Below, one piece after another: positions 34,603-42,173 of a DNA stretch of 64,000 bases (positions are counted from its first letter, which is position 1; each line of letters begins with the position of its first letter). The notes beneath the pieces are model-generated. The model worked only from the letters and a program-made list of their open reading frames with translations. It ran no database searches and had not been told where the DNA came from. Source of the stretch: JBCCDY01 sp039030555 (lineage in GTDB: Bacteria; Bacteroidota; Bacteroidia; Cytophagales; Cyclobacteriaceae); assembly GCA_039030555.1 (NCBI GenBank), contig JBCCDY010000007.1, positions 124,001-188,000 of the forward strand, in the 5' to 3' direction. The position numbers and the translations under genes are program-made.

Positions 34603-34654
34603 CTGGGGCCGGAGTCGAATCTACCTTGCTAACGCCAGTTAGACAGGCCGGCAC
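34603..34654 (-). repeat. Disrupted second copy of the tRNA-Leu 3' end (att-like)
   Basis: On the minus strand GTGCCGG at 34654-34648 and the 17 bases at 34619-34603 (TTCGACTCC...CAG) are identical to the corresponding blocks of tRNA-Leu, where they are directly joined at 34941-34918. Here 28 bases (34620-34647) that can form a CTAAC/GTTAG hairpin split the T-arm between its 5' stem strand and its loop, so this copy cannot be a working tRNA. The copy begins three bases after the stop codon of the GIY-YIG gene, and the 17-bp direct repeats are 315 bases apart. Confidence 0.85.
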
Positions 34655-34656
34655 AC

Positions 34657-34896
34657 TTACAGCGTCATACTCTTTAGTTTTCTTTTTCCTGATGCATTTT
34701 TCCAATACTTTTCCCTTTTCCTTGCAGAAGGTTTATCGGGAGCAACTTCATAGTAGATGAGTCTAAATGATTTATAGTGTTTTGTACTTTTATTCCAACC
34801 AGCGTTATGCTGTTTCACTCTTCTTGGGAGGTTATCGGTGATGCCTACGTAAATAAAATTATGGGTTTCACTTTTAAGAGCATAGACATAATGCAA
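34657..34896 (-). CDS. GIY-YIG nuclease, small single-domain type
   Basis: A 79-residue protein consisting only of a GIY-YIG domain. It begins at the TTG at 34896 with M-H-Y-V-Y-A-L-K-S, the usual family start; the frame continues upstream only through the tRNA gene, which is an artefact. It shows V-Y-A and Y-V-G in place of GIY and YIG, the arginine in D-N-L-P-R-R-V-K-Q-H-N, the tyrosine in R-L-I-Y-Y-E, and the metal-binding glutamate in A-R-K-R-E-K-Y-W-K. It starts 19 bases after the tRNA-Leu 3' end and ends next to a second, interrupted tRNA 3' copy. It is probably co-transcribed with the tRNA and released by tRNA processing. Confidence 0.88.
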   Translation of the reverse strand: MHYVYALKSETHNFIYVGITDNLPRRVKQHNAGWNKSTKHYKSFRLIYYEVAPDKPSARKREKYWKNASGKRKLKSMTL

Positions 34897-34914
34897 ATCA
34901 CAAGTGTTTAGGAG

Positions 34915-34998
34915 TACCTGGGGCCGGAGTCGAACCGGCACGGTCTTGCAACCATTGGTGTTTGAGACCAACGCGTCTACCAATTCCGCCACCCAGGC
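34915..34998 (-). tRNA. tRNA-Leu (anticodon CAA)
   Basis: An 84-base class II tRNA reads on the minus strand. It has acceptor GCCTGGG paired with CCCAGGT (G1-T72 wobble), a D-arm with AATTGGTAGAC, anticodon stem TTGGT/ACCAA with loop CTCAAAC (anticodon CAA, codon UUG), a long variable arm, and T-arm GCCGG-TTCGACT-CCGGC with discriminator A. The CCA end is not encoded. A strong promoter lies 10 bases upstream and a GIY-YIG gene follows at 19 bases. Confidence 0.97.
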
Positions 34999-35008
34999 AA
35001 ATGGTTGG

Positions 35009-35038
35009 CAAAAGTAGTTGTTTGTAATTAATTACAAA
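35009..35038 (-). promoter_or_regulatory. Promoter of tRNA-Leu and probably the GIY-YIG gene
   Basis: On the minus strand TTTG (35038-35035), 18 bases, then TACTTTTG (35016-35009), a perfect TAnnTTTG box, 10 bases before the tRNA 5' end. Confidence 0.65.
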
Positions 35039-35049
35039 AGCCTTTTTCA

Positions 35050-36222
35050 TTAAAGCTTAAGACTTTTCAAAAAGTCACAACACCTATCAATCTCTTCTTC
35101 TGTATTGTAATAATGAACGGAGGCTCTGATGAGCTTATCCAATCCTCTTTCCCTCATATCAATTAAAGTACCGGATTCAACAGTATTGGAAGTACTTATG
35201 CCTTCATCAAACAGCTTTTTTTTGAGGTCTAGCGTTTCGATAAAGTTGTGTTTGAAAGTTACGATCCCGCTTTTAACGCTGCCGATATCAGTAACTGTGG
35301 CTGATTCTATTTTTTCAAGTTCATTTCTAAAATAATCTCCTAACGATTTTACCCTCGTCCAGATGCTTTCAATTCCGATCTCAAAAGCATATTCTGCAGC
35401 ACTTTTCAATCCAAGCTGATTGGCAATATTACTTTCCCAGTTCTCGAATTTCTTTGCTGAAGATATTGTTTCATAGGTATTATTATCGATCCAGGTGGCA
35501 GAATGTAAATCGATAATGTAAGGCTCTGTTTTTTGTAAGACTTCTTTCTTAACATACAAAAAACCCGTTCCTCTTGGCGCTCTTAAATATTTTCTACCTG
35601 TAGCAGAAAGGAAGTCACACTTTAATTTTTTAACATCTAGTGGATAATGCCCGATGGATTGGCAGGCGTCTAAAAGGTATAAGACATTATACTCAGTGGC
35701 GATCTTACCAATTTCTTCTGCAGGCTGAACCAATCCACTATTGGTTGGCATATGAGAAATGGCAATTAGCCTTGTTTTAGGTTTTATGGCTTCTTTAAGT
35801 TTAGCCAGATCTATTTCTCCACTTTCAGTCGAATCTATAACTTCTATTTTGACATCCTTTTCCTTTTGAATTCTAAGAAAAGCCAGGTAATTACTTGCAT
35901 ACTCCTGCTTAGATGTGAGAATGATATCTCCAGCTTTTAAATCAATGGAAAGAAACGCCATGATCCAGGCTGCGGTAGCGTTTTCCAGTAAGGCTATTTC
36001 TTCAGCATCAGCGTTGATGAATTTGCCTATTGATGTATAGATGCCTTCTATTTCTTTGTGAAAGCGTTCTGCTGTTTCATAGCCACCATGTAATTCCTCA
36101 TAGTCCAGGTAATCTATAACCGCTCTTCTAACACTTGAAGGAATTAGAGAAGCTCCTGCATTATTGAAATGGGTATGAAACTTTACACCTGCTGTCTCTT
36201 CCCTTAGTTTTTGGATATCCAC
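35050..36222 (-). CDS. Aminotransferase class V-fold PLP enzyme
   Basis: A 390-residue PLP enzyme of the cysteine desulfurase/isopenicillin N epimerase group. It has F-N-N-A-G-A-S-L-I-P at the front, the aspartate that holds PLP in L-L-D-A-C-Q-S-I-G-H at about residue 188, and the PLP lysine in S-A-T-G-R-K-Y-L-R-A-P-R-G-T-G near 213. The conserved catalytic cysteine of true desulfurases is not evident, and no Fe-S cluster genes are nearby, so the substrate is open. Selenocysteine lyase-like, kynureninase-like and epimerase activities are possible. It starts 78 bases from the FtsX-like permease gene. Confidence 0.82.
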   Translation of the reverse strand: MDIQKLREETAGVKFHTHFNNAGASLIPSSVRRAVIDYLDYEELHGGYETAERFHKEIEGIYTSIGKFINADAEEIALLENATAAWIMAFLSIDLKAGDIILTSKQEYASNYLAFLRIQKEKDVKIEVIDSTESGEIDLAKLKEAIKPKTRLIAISHMPTNSGLVQPAEEIGKIATEYNVLYLLDACQSIGHYPLDVKKLKCDFLSATGRKYLRAPRGTGFLYVKKEVLQKTEPYIIDLHSATWIDNNTYETISSAKKFENWESNIANQLGLKSAAEYAFEIGIESIWTRVKSLGDYFRNELEKIESATVTDIGSVKSGIVTFKHNFIETLDLKKKLFDEGISTSNTVESGTLIDMRERGLDKLIRASVHYYNTEEEIDRCCDFLKSLKL

Positions 36223-36300
36223 AATAACATTATTTCAATAAAGCTATGTGCTAATTACAGGAATAGCAAAACTATCTCATTAAGAAATTTACGTCATTCA

Positions 36301-38847
36301 TCAGGCAGCTTCCTTTCTTAATATCTCCAAAGGAGGGTTATTCAATATCGTCCTGTTGTTGGCCTGACCAATAAGTACAGTAAGGAAAACGATCGTAAAA
36401 TAGATGTAAACGACGGGAGTATAGTCGGGAGTAAAATCCATTTCAAAAGAGAAATAACTAATCGTCCAACTTCCTAATATGGATAAGGCAATGCCAGTTA
36501 AGGCCGATAGATTACCCAAAAAGAAGTATTCTAATAAGTTGATCTTAAGAATTTTATTCCTGGACGCTCCCAGCGTTCTTAACAGAACACTCTCTTTTAT
36601 TTTTTGAAGCTTACTCAATATTACGGAACCTATTAAAACAATGAGTCCGGTAGCAATACTAAAAAATGCCATAAATCGAATTACGAAAGCCACTTTCGAG
36701 AGTATCTCATCAACCGTATTTAAAATTAACGTGATATCGATAGCACTGATGTTGGGGAATTCTGAAACGAGCCATCTTTGATAATCGGCTGACTTTTGAG
36801 GCGTTTCTGCCTTGGTCATCAATACATGGAATTGAGGTGCTTCTTCCAGTACTCCGGAGGGAAAAACAACCAGAAAATTAGATTGAACTCTGTTCCAATC
36901 CACGCTTCTTAAGTGTGCTACTTCCGCTTTCATGATCGCACCTTGTACGTTAAATGTTAGTGTATCGCCCATTTCGACATTCATGCGTTCAGCATAGTCC
37001 TTTTCAATAGATATCGGAACCAGTCCGGAAGCATACTTTTTATCACCCCAGGTGCCTTTCCAGTCGCTTTCCGAATCAATTAAAGTATCTCTATAAGTTA
37101 CCCGATATTCTCGATCGAAAATCCAGTCAGGAATTTCATTCTCTTCATCAACGGAATCTTTTTCCAGCTCAAGTTTACTTTTACCATTAATTTCTTTTAA
37201 TCTGATCGTCACTACCGGGACTTGTTGCATTATCGGCAACCCAAAATCATCGGTGCTCTTAACTATATCGTCTATTTGATCGCTTTGAATATCGAACAGG
37301 ATCATATTTGGCCTTTCACCTTTTCCACTTAAGGTAACTTGATTGACCAATAAGGATTGTATGAAAAATAGCGTGCTGATGAGCGCAGTTCCCAATCCGA
37401 TACTCAGTACAAGAATCAAAGTTTGGTTATTGGGGCGATATAAATTTGCTAAGCCTTGTCTTGCTACGTAGCTCCACCCTGAAGGAAAAAAACGCTTTAT
37501 ACTCCAAATAGACAAATAGGATATCAGTCCGAGTACCAGGAAAGAGCCTACAACAAAACCTGAGAACACGAAGGCATCTAGTAACTCATTCATTTGCCAA
37601 TACCCAAAAAGGAAAACAGCTACGATAATCAAAGATAAGATGAGCCATGTGAGCGGATCTGAATTTAATTTATTACCATCATAATCGGCCCTAATGGTTT
37701 TTAGTGGAGAGATATTTCGAACTCCGGCCAATGGAATAAGTGAAAACATCGTCGTAATTACTAAACCTGCGAACAATCCCTGAATAAATGCAGCAAGCGA
37801 GAACTGGAAAGTAGCCTCAAACGGCAGAAAGTCTTTCACCGCCAAAGGAAGATATAATTGCACGAGCGAACCCAGAATTGCGCCTATTAAAGAGCCGATA
37901 AATCCCATTCCTAAAATCTGAATGAAAAAAATCAGAAAAGCCTGAAATCCTTTCAAACCCATGCATCGTAAAACAGCAACGCTATTCAGCTTTTCCTTGA
38001 TGTAGATATGAACGGAACTGGCTACGCCAACGCTCCCAAGAAGCAATGCAAAAAAACCAACTAGGTTAAGAAAACCGGCCAGATTATTAAAATTTCTACC
38101 CAGGTCTTCTTTTCGTTCTTCGACAGTATCTATTCTTAGTCCTTCAGACTCGATATATGGATCAAGCGTTTCTAGAATTTCTTCAATATCCCTACCTTCT
38201 TCAAATCTGAAATAATGTAAATACTGAATTCTACTTCCTCTTTTTTCAAGGCCGGTTTCTTCCAGATATTCCAATGGCATATAAACAGGTGGCGCTACAG
38301 TTGCTGCGATACCACTTTGCCCCGGAGCCTGGATCAGTTGTCCCTCAATTTCAAACTCTGCGTTTCCAAGCTTTGCAACATCGGAACTAAAAGCTTCATA
38401 CTGAAGCATTAATGTTTGATCAGCTAATATGCTTTTAGAATCGGTGAAAGATTGGGCTGCTTCAGGCGGGTTAGTTTCTATAATGCCATAGAAAGGGAAA
38501 TCACCTTTTAACGCTCGTACATTTACAAGTCTGGTTCCTCCATTCTTAGGAAAAAACACCATTGAAGAAAAGCTTTTTTCATAAGCTCGCTCTCCGTTCA
38601 AGGAATCCAGAACCATGTTTAGGGAATCACTTATTTCATGATTTCCCCTGATCAATAAATCTGCTCCTAAGAGTTCTTTTGCTTGGGCGTCAATATCTTT
38701 TTGAAGGCTGAACTTAAATGAGTTTATAGCTACTAATGAAGCTATTCCCAAAATAATGGAAGATGTAAAAAGAGCTAGCTTAGACTTGTTTTGCCTGGCA
38801 TCTCTCCATGCCATTTTCACCAACCATGGAAAATTTAATTTTTTCAA
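36301..38847 (-). CDS. ABC transporter permease, FtsX/YbbP-like
   Basis: An 848-residue inner-membrane protein with one N-terminal helix, a large periplasmic domain (about 45-255), then helices around 265-400, a second pair around 430-470, another periplasmic domain (about 500-720) and three C-terminal helices with the FtsX motif (L-L-R-T-L-G-A-S-R-N-K-I and V-L-R-C-M-G-L-K-G-F). This duplicated layout with ten helices is that of YbbP. It works with the ATPase encoded immediately upstream (10-base gap). In gammaproteobacteria the same trio (tesA, ybbA, ybbP) occurs; the function may be export of lipids or lipoproteins, which is inference. Confidence 0.9.
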   Translation of the reverse strand: MKKLNFPWLVKMAWRDARQNKSKLALFTSSIILGIASLVAINSFKFSLQKDIDAQAKELLGADLLIRGNHEISDSLNMVLDSLNGERAYEKSFSSMVFFPKNGGTRLVNVRALKGDFPFYGIIETNPPEAAQSFTDSKSILADQTLMLQYEAFSSDVAKLGNAEFEIEGQLIQAPGQSGIAATVAPPVYMPLEYLEETGLEKRGSRIQYLHYFRFEEGRDIEEILETLDPYIESEGLRIDTVEERKEDLGRNFNNLAGFLNLVGFFALLLGSVGVASSVHIYIKEKLNSVAVLRCMGLKGFQAFLIFFIQILGMGFIGSLIGAILGSLVQLYLPLAVKDFLPFEATFQFSLAAFIQGLFAGLVITTMFSLIPLAGVRNISPLKTIRADYDGNKLNSDPLTWLILSLIIVAVFLFGYWQMNELLDAFVFSGFVVGSFLVLGLISYLSIWSIKRFFPSGWSYVARQGLANLYRPNNQTLILVLSIGLGTALISTLFFIQSLLVNQVTLSGKGERPNMILFDIQSDQIDDIVKSTDDFGLPIMQQVPVVTIRLKEINGKSKLELEKDSVDEENEIPDWIFDREYRVTYRDTLIDSESDWKGTWGDKKYASGLVPISIEKDYAERMNVEMGDTLTFNVQGAIMKAEVAHLRSVDWNRVQSNFLVVFPSGVLEEAPQFHVLMTKAETPQKSADYQRWLVSEFPNISAIDITLILNTVDEILSKVAFVIRFMAFFSIATGLIVLIGSVILSKLQKIKESVLLRTLGASRNKILKINLLEYFFLGNLSALTGIALSILGSWTISYFSFEMDFTPDYTPVVYIYFTIVFLTVLIGQANNRTILNNPPLEILRKEAA

Positions 38848-38857
38848 TCTTGAAATA

Positions 38858-39550
38858 TTAGGAGGCTACTGCTGTTTGATACTGATTCACTAATTGACCC
38901 GCTTTAAGGCGTATAATTCGATCTGTTTTCTCTGCCAACTCCATATCGTGAGTTACTAAGACCAAAGTCGTCCCTTTTTCTTTGTTTAGGTCAAAAATGA
39001 GTTTTTCTACCTTCTCGCCTGTATCTGCATCCAGATTTCCAGTAGGCTCGTCCGCAAACAAAATATCGGGCTCATTAGCAAATGCCCTGGCTAGGGAAAT
39101 CCTTTGCTGCTCACCTCCCGACAACTGAACAGGATAATGATCGGCCCTATTTTCCAAACCTACGCGTGATAACAATTCCACAGCTTTAGATTGTGCATTT
39201 TTAATACCTCTAAGTTCCATAGGTACCATAATGTTCTCTATGGCGCTAAGGGTTGGCAGGAGCTGGAAATTTTGGAAAATAAAGCCAACAAATTCATTTC
39301 TAACGGAGGCACGCTGATCTTCTGTTAACAGCTTTAAATCGTTTTCTTTAAGAAAAATATTTCCTTCGGATGCTCTGTCTAGTCCTGCGCAAAGGCCTAA
39401 AAGTGTGGTTTTGCCACTCCCTGATGGTCCGACGATGGCCAAAGATTCTCCAGCTTCAACTTCGAAAGACACATCGTTTAGAACAATCAATTCTTTATTT
39501 CCGGAAGTATACTTTTTAGTAAGATTCCGAACACTTAATATATTAGACAT
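38858..39550 (-). CDS. ABC transporter ATP-binding protein, YbbA/LolD-like
   Basis: From ATG at 39550 (M-S-N-I-L-S-V-R-N-L), 230 residues; an extension to 39586 is possible but not family-like. Walker A is G-P-S-G-S-G-K-T-T at about residue 40, signature L-S-G-G-E-Q-Q-R near 146, Walker B I-L-F-A-D-E-P-T-G-N-L-D near 165, and the H-loop histidine is present (V-T-H-D). It energises the FtsX-like permease downstream. It is divergent from the SGNH hydrolase gene. Confidence 0.93.
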   Translation of the reverse strand: MSNILSVRNLTKKYTSGNKELIVLNDVSFEVEAGESLAIVGPSGSGKTTLLGLCAGLDRASEGNIFLKENDLKLLTEDQRASVRNEFVGFIFQNFQLLPTLSAIENIMVPMELRGIKNAQSKAVELLSRVGLENRADHYPVQLSGGEQQRISLARAFANEPDILFADEPTGNLDADTGEKVEKLIFDLNKEKGTTLVLVTHDMELAEKTDRIIRLKAGQLVNQYQTAVAS

Positions 39551-39705
39551 TGATAAAAGTCGATTTAAAAAAAGTATTGAAATCATTAGAACGCAGGTAA
39601 GGGCTTTTAGTTTTCTTATGCAATTGCAAAGGTGTTTTATGATTGCACTTTTAAAACTAATATTGCTTTATGCATACAGAAACATCAAATCTTATAGGTA
39701 TTAAT

Positions 39706-40413
39706 ATGCGGCTTATCGAAAAAGCAATGATCTTGATCATATTCATCACGGCTGGGCTTTCATGTTCCTCGAACAAAAAGAACGAGGAGAAGAATACTAC
39801 TTCCAAAGAGTTAAGTGAAAGTTCCGAGGAGAAAAGTCAGGTAAAAGAAAAGTCTAATAGGACGATCATTTTTTTTGGTAACAGCATCACAGCAGGTTAT
39901 GGAATAGAGCCTGAATATGCATTCCCAAACCTGGTTCAGGAAAGGCTTGATTCACTAGGGTATAATTTTGAGGTTGTAAACTCCGGATTAAGTGGAGAAA
40001 CCACAGCAAGTGGCTTGAGTAGGTTAGAATGGGTGCTGAGACAAGAACCCGATATTTTCGTTCTTGAACTTGGAGGAAATGATGGTTTAAGGGGAATTGA
40101 CCTGAATGAAACCGAAAAGAATTTGAATGAGATGATCGATAAGGTACGGGAGGCAAATTCTGAAACTAAAATAATTTTAGCTGGCATGATGATCCCTCCG
40201 AATATGGGTCAGGATTACACGCAACAATTTGCAGGTCTTTTCCCTCAAGTTGCAGAAAACAAAGATGTGGAGTTGATCCCCTTCCTACTAAAGGATGTTG
40301 GAGGATATTCCGAATTGAACTTACCTGATGGTATACATCCGAATGAAGAAGGCCATAAAATAGTGTTGGAGACAGTTTGGGAATACTTGAAGGATGATTT
40401 AGAGAAAAGTTAA
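39706..40413 (+). CDS. SGNH-family arylesterase/thioesterase lipoprotein (TesA-like)
   Basis: From ATG at 39706, 235 residues. The leader (M-R-L-I-E-K-A-M) ends in T-A-G-L-S-C, a lipobox, so the protein is an envelope lipoprotein. SGNH block I is F-G-N-S-I-T-A-G-Y-G around residue 58, with Asn where TesA has Asp; block II is G-L-S-G-E-T; block III G-G-N-D-G-L-R-G; block V D-G-I-H-P-N-E-E-G-H with the catalytic Asp and His. Lysophospholipase, thioesterase or arylesterase activity is expected. The neighbouring ybbA/ybbP genes reproduce the tesA cluster. Confidence 0.9.
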   Translation: MRLIEKAMILIIFITAGLSCSSNKKNEEKNTTSKELSESSEEKSQVKEKSNRTIIFFGNSITAGYGIEPEYAFPNLVQERLDSLGYNFEVVNSGLSGETTASGLSRLEWVLRQEPDIFVLELGGNDGLRGIDLNETEKNLNEMIDKVREANSETKIILAGMMIPPNMGQDYTQQFAGLFPQVAENKDVELIPFLLKDVGGYSELNLPDGIHPNEEGHKIVLETVWEYLKDDLEKS

Positions 40414-40430
40414 CTCATAAGCTCCTAAAT

Positions 40431-41423
40431 ATGCTATTGCAAGTTAGAACGCTCCTAAGTTTGATACTGATTGTATCTACATTCTCACTTTTAGGATGTG
40501 GACAAAATAAGGTTAAAAAGTCTGAAAGTGTTCTCTTAAGTCAGAGTATTGCCAATGATAAGAAAACTCCGAGTGTTCTTTACAGATCTATAGACTCAGG
40601 GATTATCTGGAAATCTTTTTCTAATGGCATTCCGTACGATGCTACCGTTAGTGGGATTGAACAATTCGACGATAAAATCTATATAACTACTGATTTTCAT
40701 GGTGTATTTGTATCACAAGGTGGAGAAAACAATTGGAATCCAATCAACAATGGGCTACCGAAAAACATAGATGTAAACTGTATATCTGTTTCGGACGGAA
40801 AAATAGCGATAGGTTCATTGAGGCAAGGCGTTTATATTTCAAATGATGGGTCGAATTGGAAGGTTGCTTCTAACAATATTTCTAATACTGCAGTCAGAGC
40901 TTTTTTTAAAACTGATGAAAAACTAATTGCAGGAACGGATGACGGTTTCTACATCTCAGATGATTTCGGTAATTCCTGGTTGCATCTATTTGGTGATATG
41001 CAAATCTTAGGTTTCACTTCGCTAGATAACAAGCTCTTTGCAGCTGCTCATAATGGAGCACTGATTAGCTATGACATGGGGATCACCTGGGATTATATTT
41101 ATGAATCAGACGCACTCCATGATATCTCTAATGATGGGCAATACGTTTACGCCATGACCATAGGACAGCAATTACTTAGGACCAAAGATGATGGAGTAAC
41201 CTGGGAGAATGCTCAGAGTAATATAGACTATCCGGTAAACTTTTATACTAATGAGTTAAGGGCTGACGGGACTAATATTTATTCTGCTCAGTGGATTGGT
41301 GTGTACCATTCTGTGAATGGAGGAAATAATTGGAGGTTGATACCAGATCTCCCGGATTCAACGGCTTTTTCTACTCTTGAGATAACAGATTATGGAATAT
41401 TAGCGGGTATTTCAATCAGATGA
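40431..41423 (+). CDS. Lipoprotein with BNR/sialidase-like beta-propeller repeats
   Basis: A 330-residue lipoprotein: leader ending F-S-L-L-G-C at residue 23, then a series of about 40-residue repeats containing S-x-D-x-G-x-x-W motifs (R-S-I-D-S-G-I-I-W, I-S-N-D-G-S-N-W, I-S-D-D-F-G-N-S-W, L-I-S-Y-D-M-G-I-T-W, L-R-T-K-D-D-G-V-T-W, H-S-V-N-G-G-N-N-W). This is an Asp-box propeller of the sort found in sialidases and the Vps10/photosystem-stability factor fold. No sialidase catalytic residues are evident, so it is a binding propeller of unknown target. It begins 17 bases after the SGNH gene, and its end overlaps the convergent kdsB by 12 bases. Confidence 0.75.
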   Translation: MLLQVRTLLSLILIVSTFSLLGCGQNKVKKSESVLLSQSIANDKKTPSVLYRSIDSGIIWKSFSNGIPYDATVSGIEQFDDKIYITTDFHGVFVSQGGENNWNPINNGLPKNIDVNCISVSDGKIAIGSLRQGVYISNDGSNWKVASNNISNTAVRAFFKTDEKLIAGTDDGFYISDDFGNSWLHLFGDMQILGFTSLDNKLFAAAHNGALISYDMGITWDYIYESDALHDISNDGQYVYAMTIGQQLLRTKDDGVTWENAQSNIDYPVNFYTNELRADGTNIYSAQWIGVYHSVNGGNNWRLIPDLPDSTAFSTLEITDYGILAGISIR

Positions 41424-42173
41424 GTGCCTACTCGATAAGTATAATCTAGCTTTCTCCAGGTCTTCGGGAGTATCAATTCCGAAAGTTTCGAATGCAGTTT
41501 CTGCTAATTTGATGTGATAACCATTTTCTAACCAGCGCAACTGCTCCAAGGCTTCACTCTTTTCCAGCTTTGATGGAGGAAGACCGGATATTTTTTTCAG
41601 TGTGGTAGTTCTGTAAGCATATATGCCTAAGTGTTTATAGTATTCATGTTTAGCGTGCCAGTCTTTTTCGTTTTCTCCTCTTTGAAACGGAATGGGATGT
41701 CTACTGAAATAAATTGCATTAAGATTTTTTGAACGAACAGCTTTTACAACATTAGGGTTGAAGAGTTCATCATAAGAATCGATTTTTTTAATAAGACTGG
41801 CGATCTCAGTTTCCTGATCCAGCACACCAGCGAGTAAGTCGATCTGATTGGGCTGAATGAAAGGCTCATCCCCCTGGACATTGATCACGAAGTCGAATTC
41901 TTCTTTCAGGCTGGTGATTGCTTCCAGACAACGATCGGTCCCACTTGGGTGCTCTCCTGTCATTACAGCCTCATAGCCTGAATCAAGAACATGATCATAA
42001 ATTCTTTTATCATCAGTAGCAACAACGACTTTATCTAATTTTTTGGACTTGTTAGCTTGGGATAGTACATGTTGAATAATCGTCTTTTCACCTAATAGAG
42101 CAAGAGGCTTTCCCGGATACCTTGTAGATGCATACCGGGCTGGAATTACTCCAGCAATTTTTCGCTTACTCAA
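41412..42173 (-). CDS. kdsB: 3-deoxy-manno-octulosonate cytidylyltransferase KdsB
   Basis: A 253-residue enzyme that activates Kdo with CTP for LPS core synthesis. It begins V-I-P-A-R-Y-A-S-T-R-Y-P-G-K-P-L, has V-V-A-T-D-D at about 50 and V-I-N-V-Q-G-D-E-P-F around 98, and the family's E-x-L-E-Q-L-R-W-L-E-N-G near residue 215. It overlaps the NfeD gene upstream by 8 bases and the propeller gene downstream by 12 bases (convergent). Confidence 0.95.
   Translation of the reverse strand: MSKRKIAGVIPARYASTRYPGKPLALLGEKTIIQHVLSQANKSKKLDKVVVATDDKRIYDHVLDSGYEAVMTGEHPSGTDRCLEAITSLKEEFDFVINVQGDEPFIQPNQIDLLAGVLDQETEIASLIKKIDSYDELFNPNVVKAVRSKNLNAIYFSRHPIPFQRGENEKDWHAKHEYYKHLGIYAYRTTTLKKISGLPPSKLEKSEALEQLRWLENGYHIKLAETAFETFGIDTPEDLEKARLYLSSRHSSD

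Noticed and set aside
34603..34660. A second functional tRNA gene
   Set aside because: Only T-arm and acceptor blocks are recognisable, with a 28-base insertion; no D-arm or anticodon arm can be folded.
34897..34992. N-terminal 32 residues of the long GIY-YIG frame as protein
   Set aside because: This part is the translation of the tRNA-Leu gene itself; the real protein start is the TTG at 34896.
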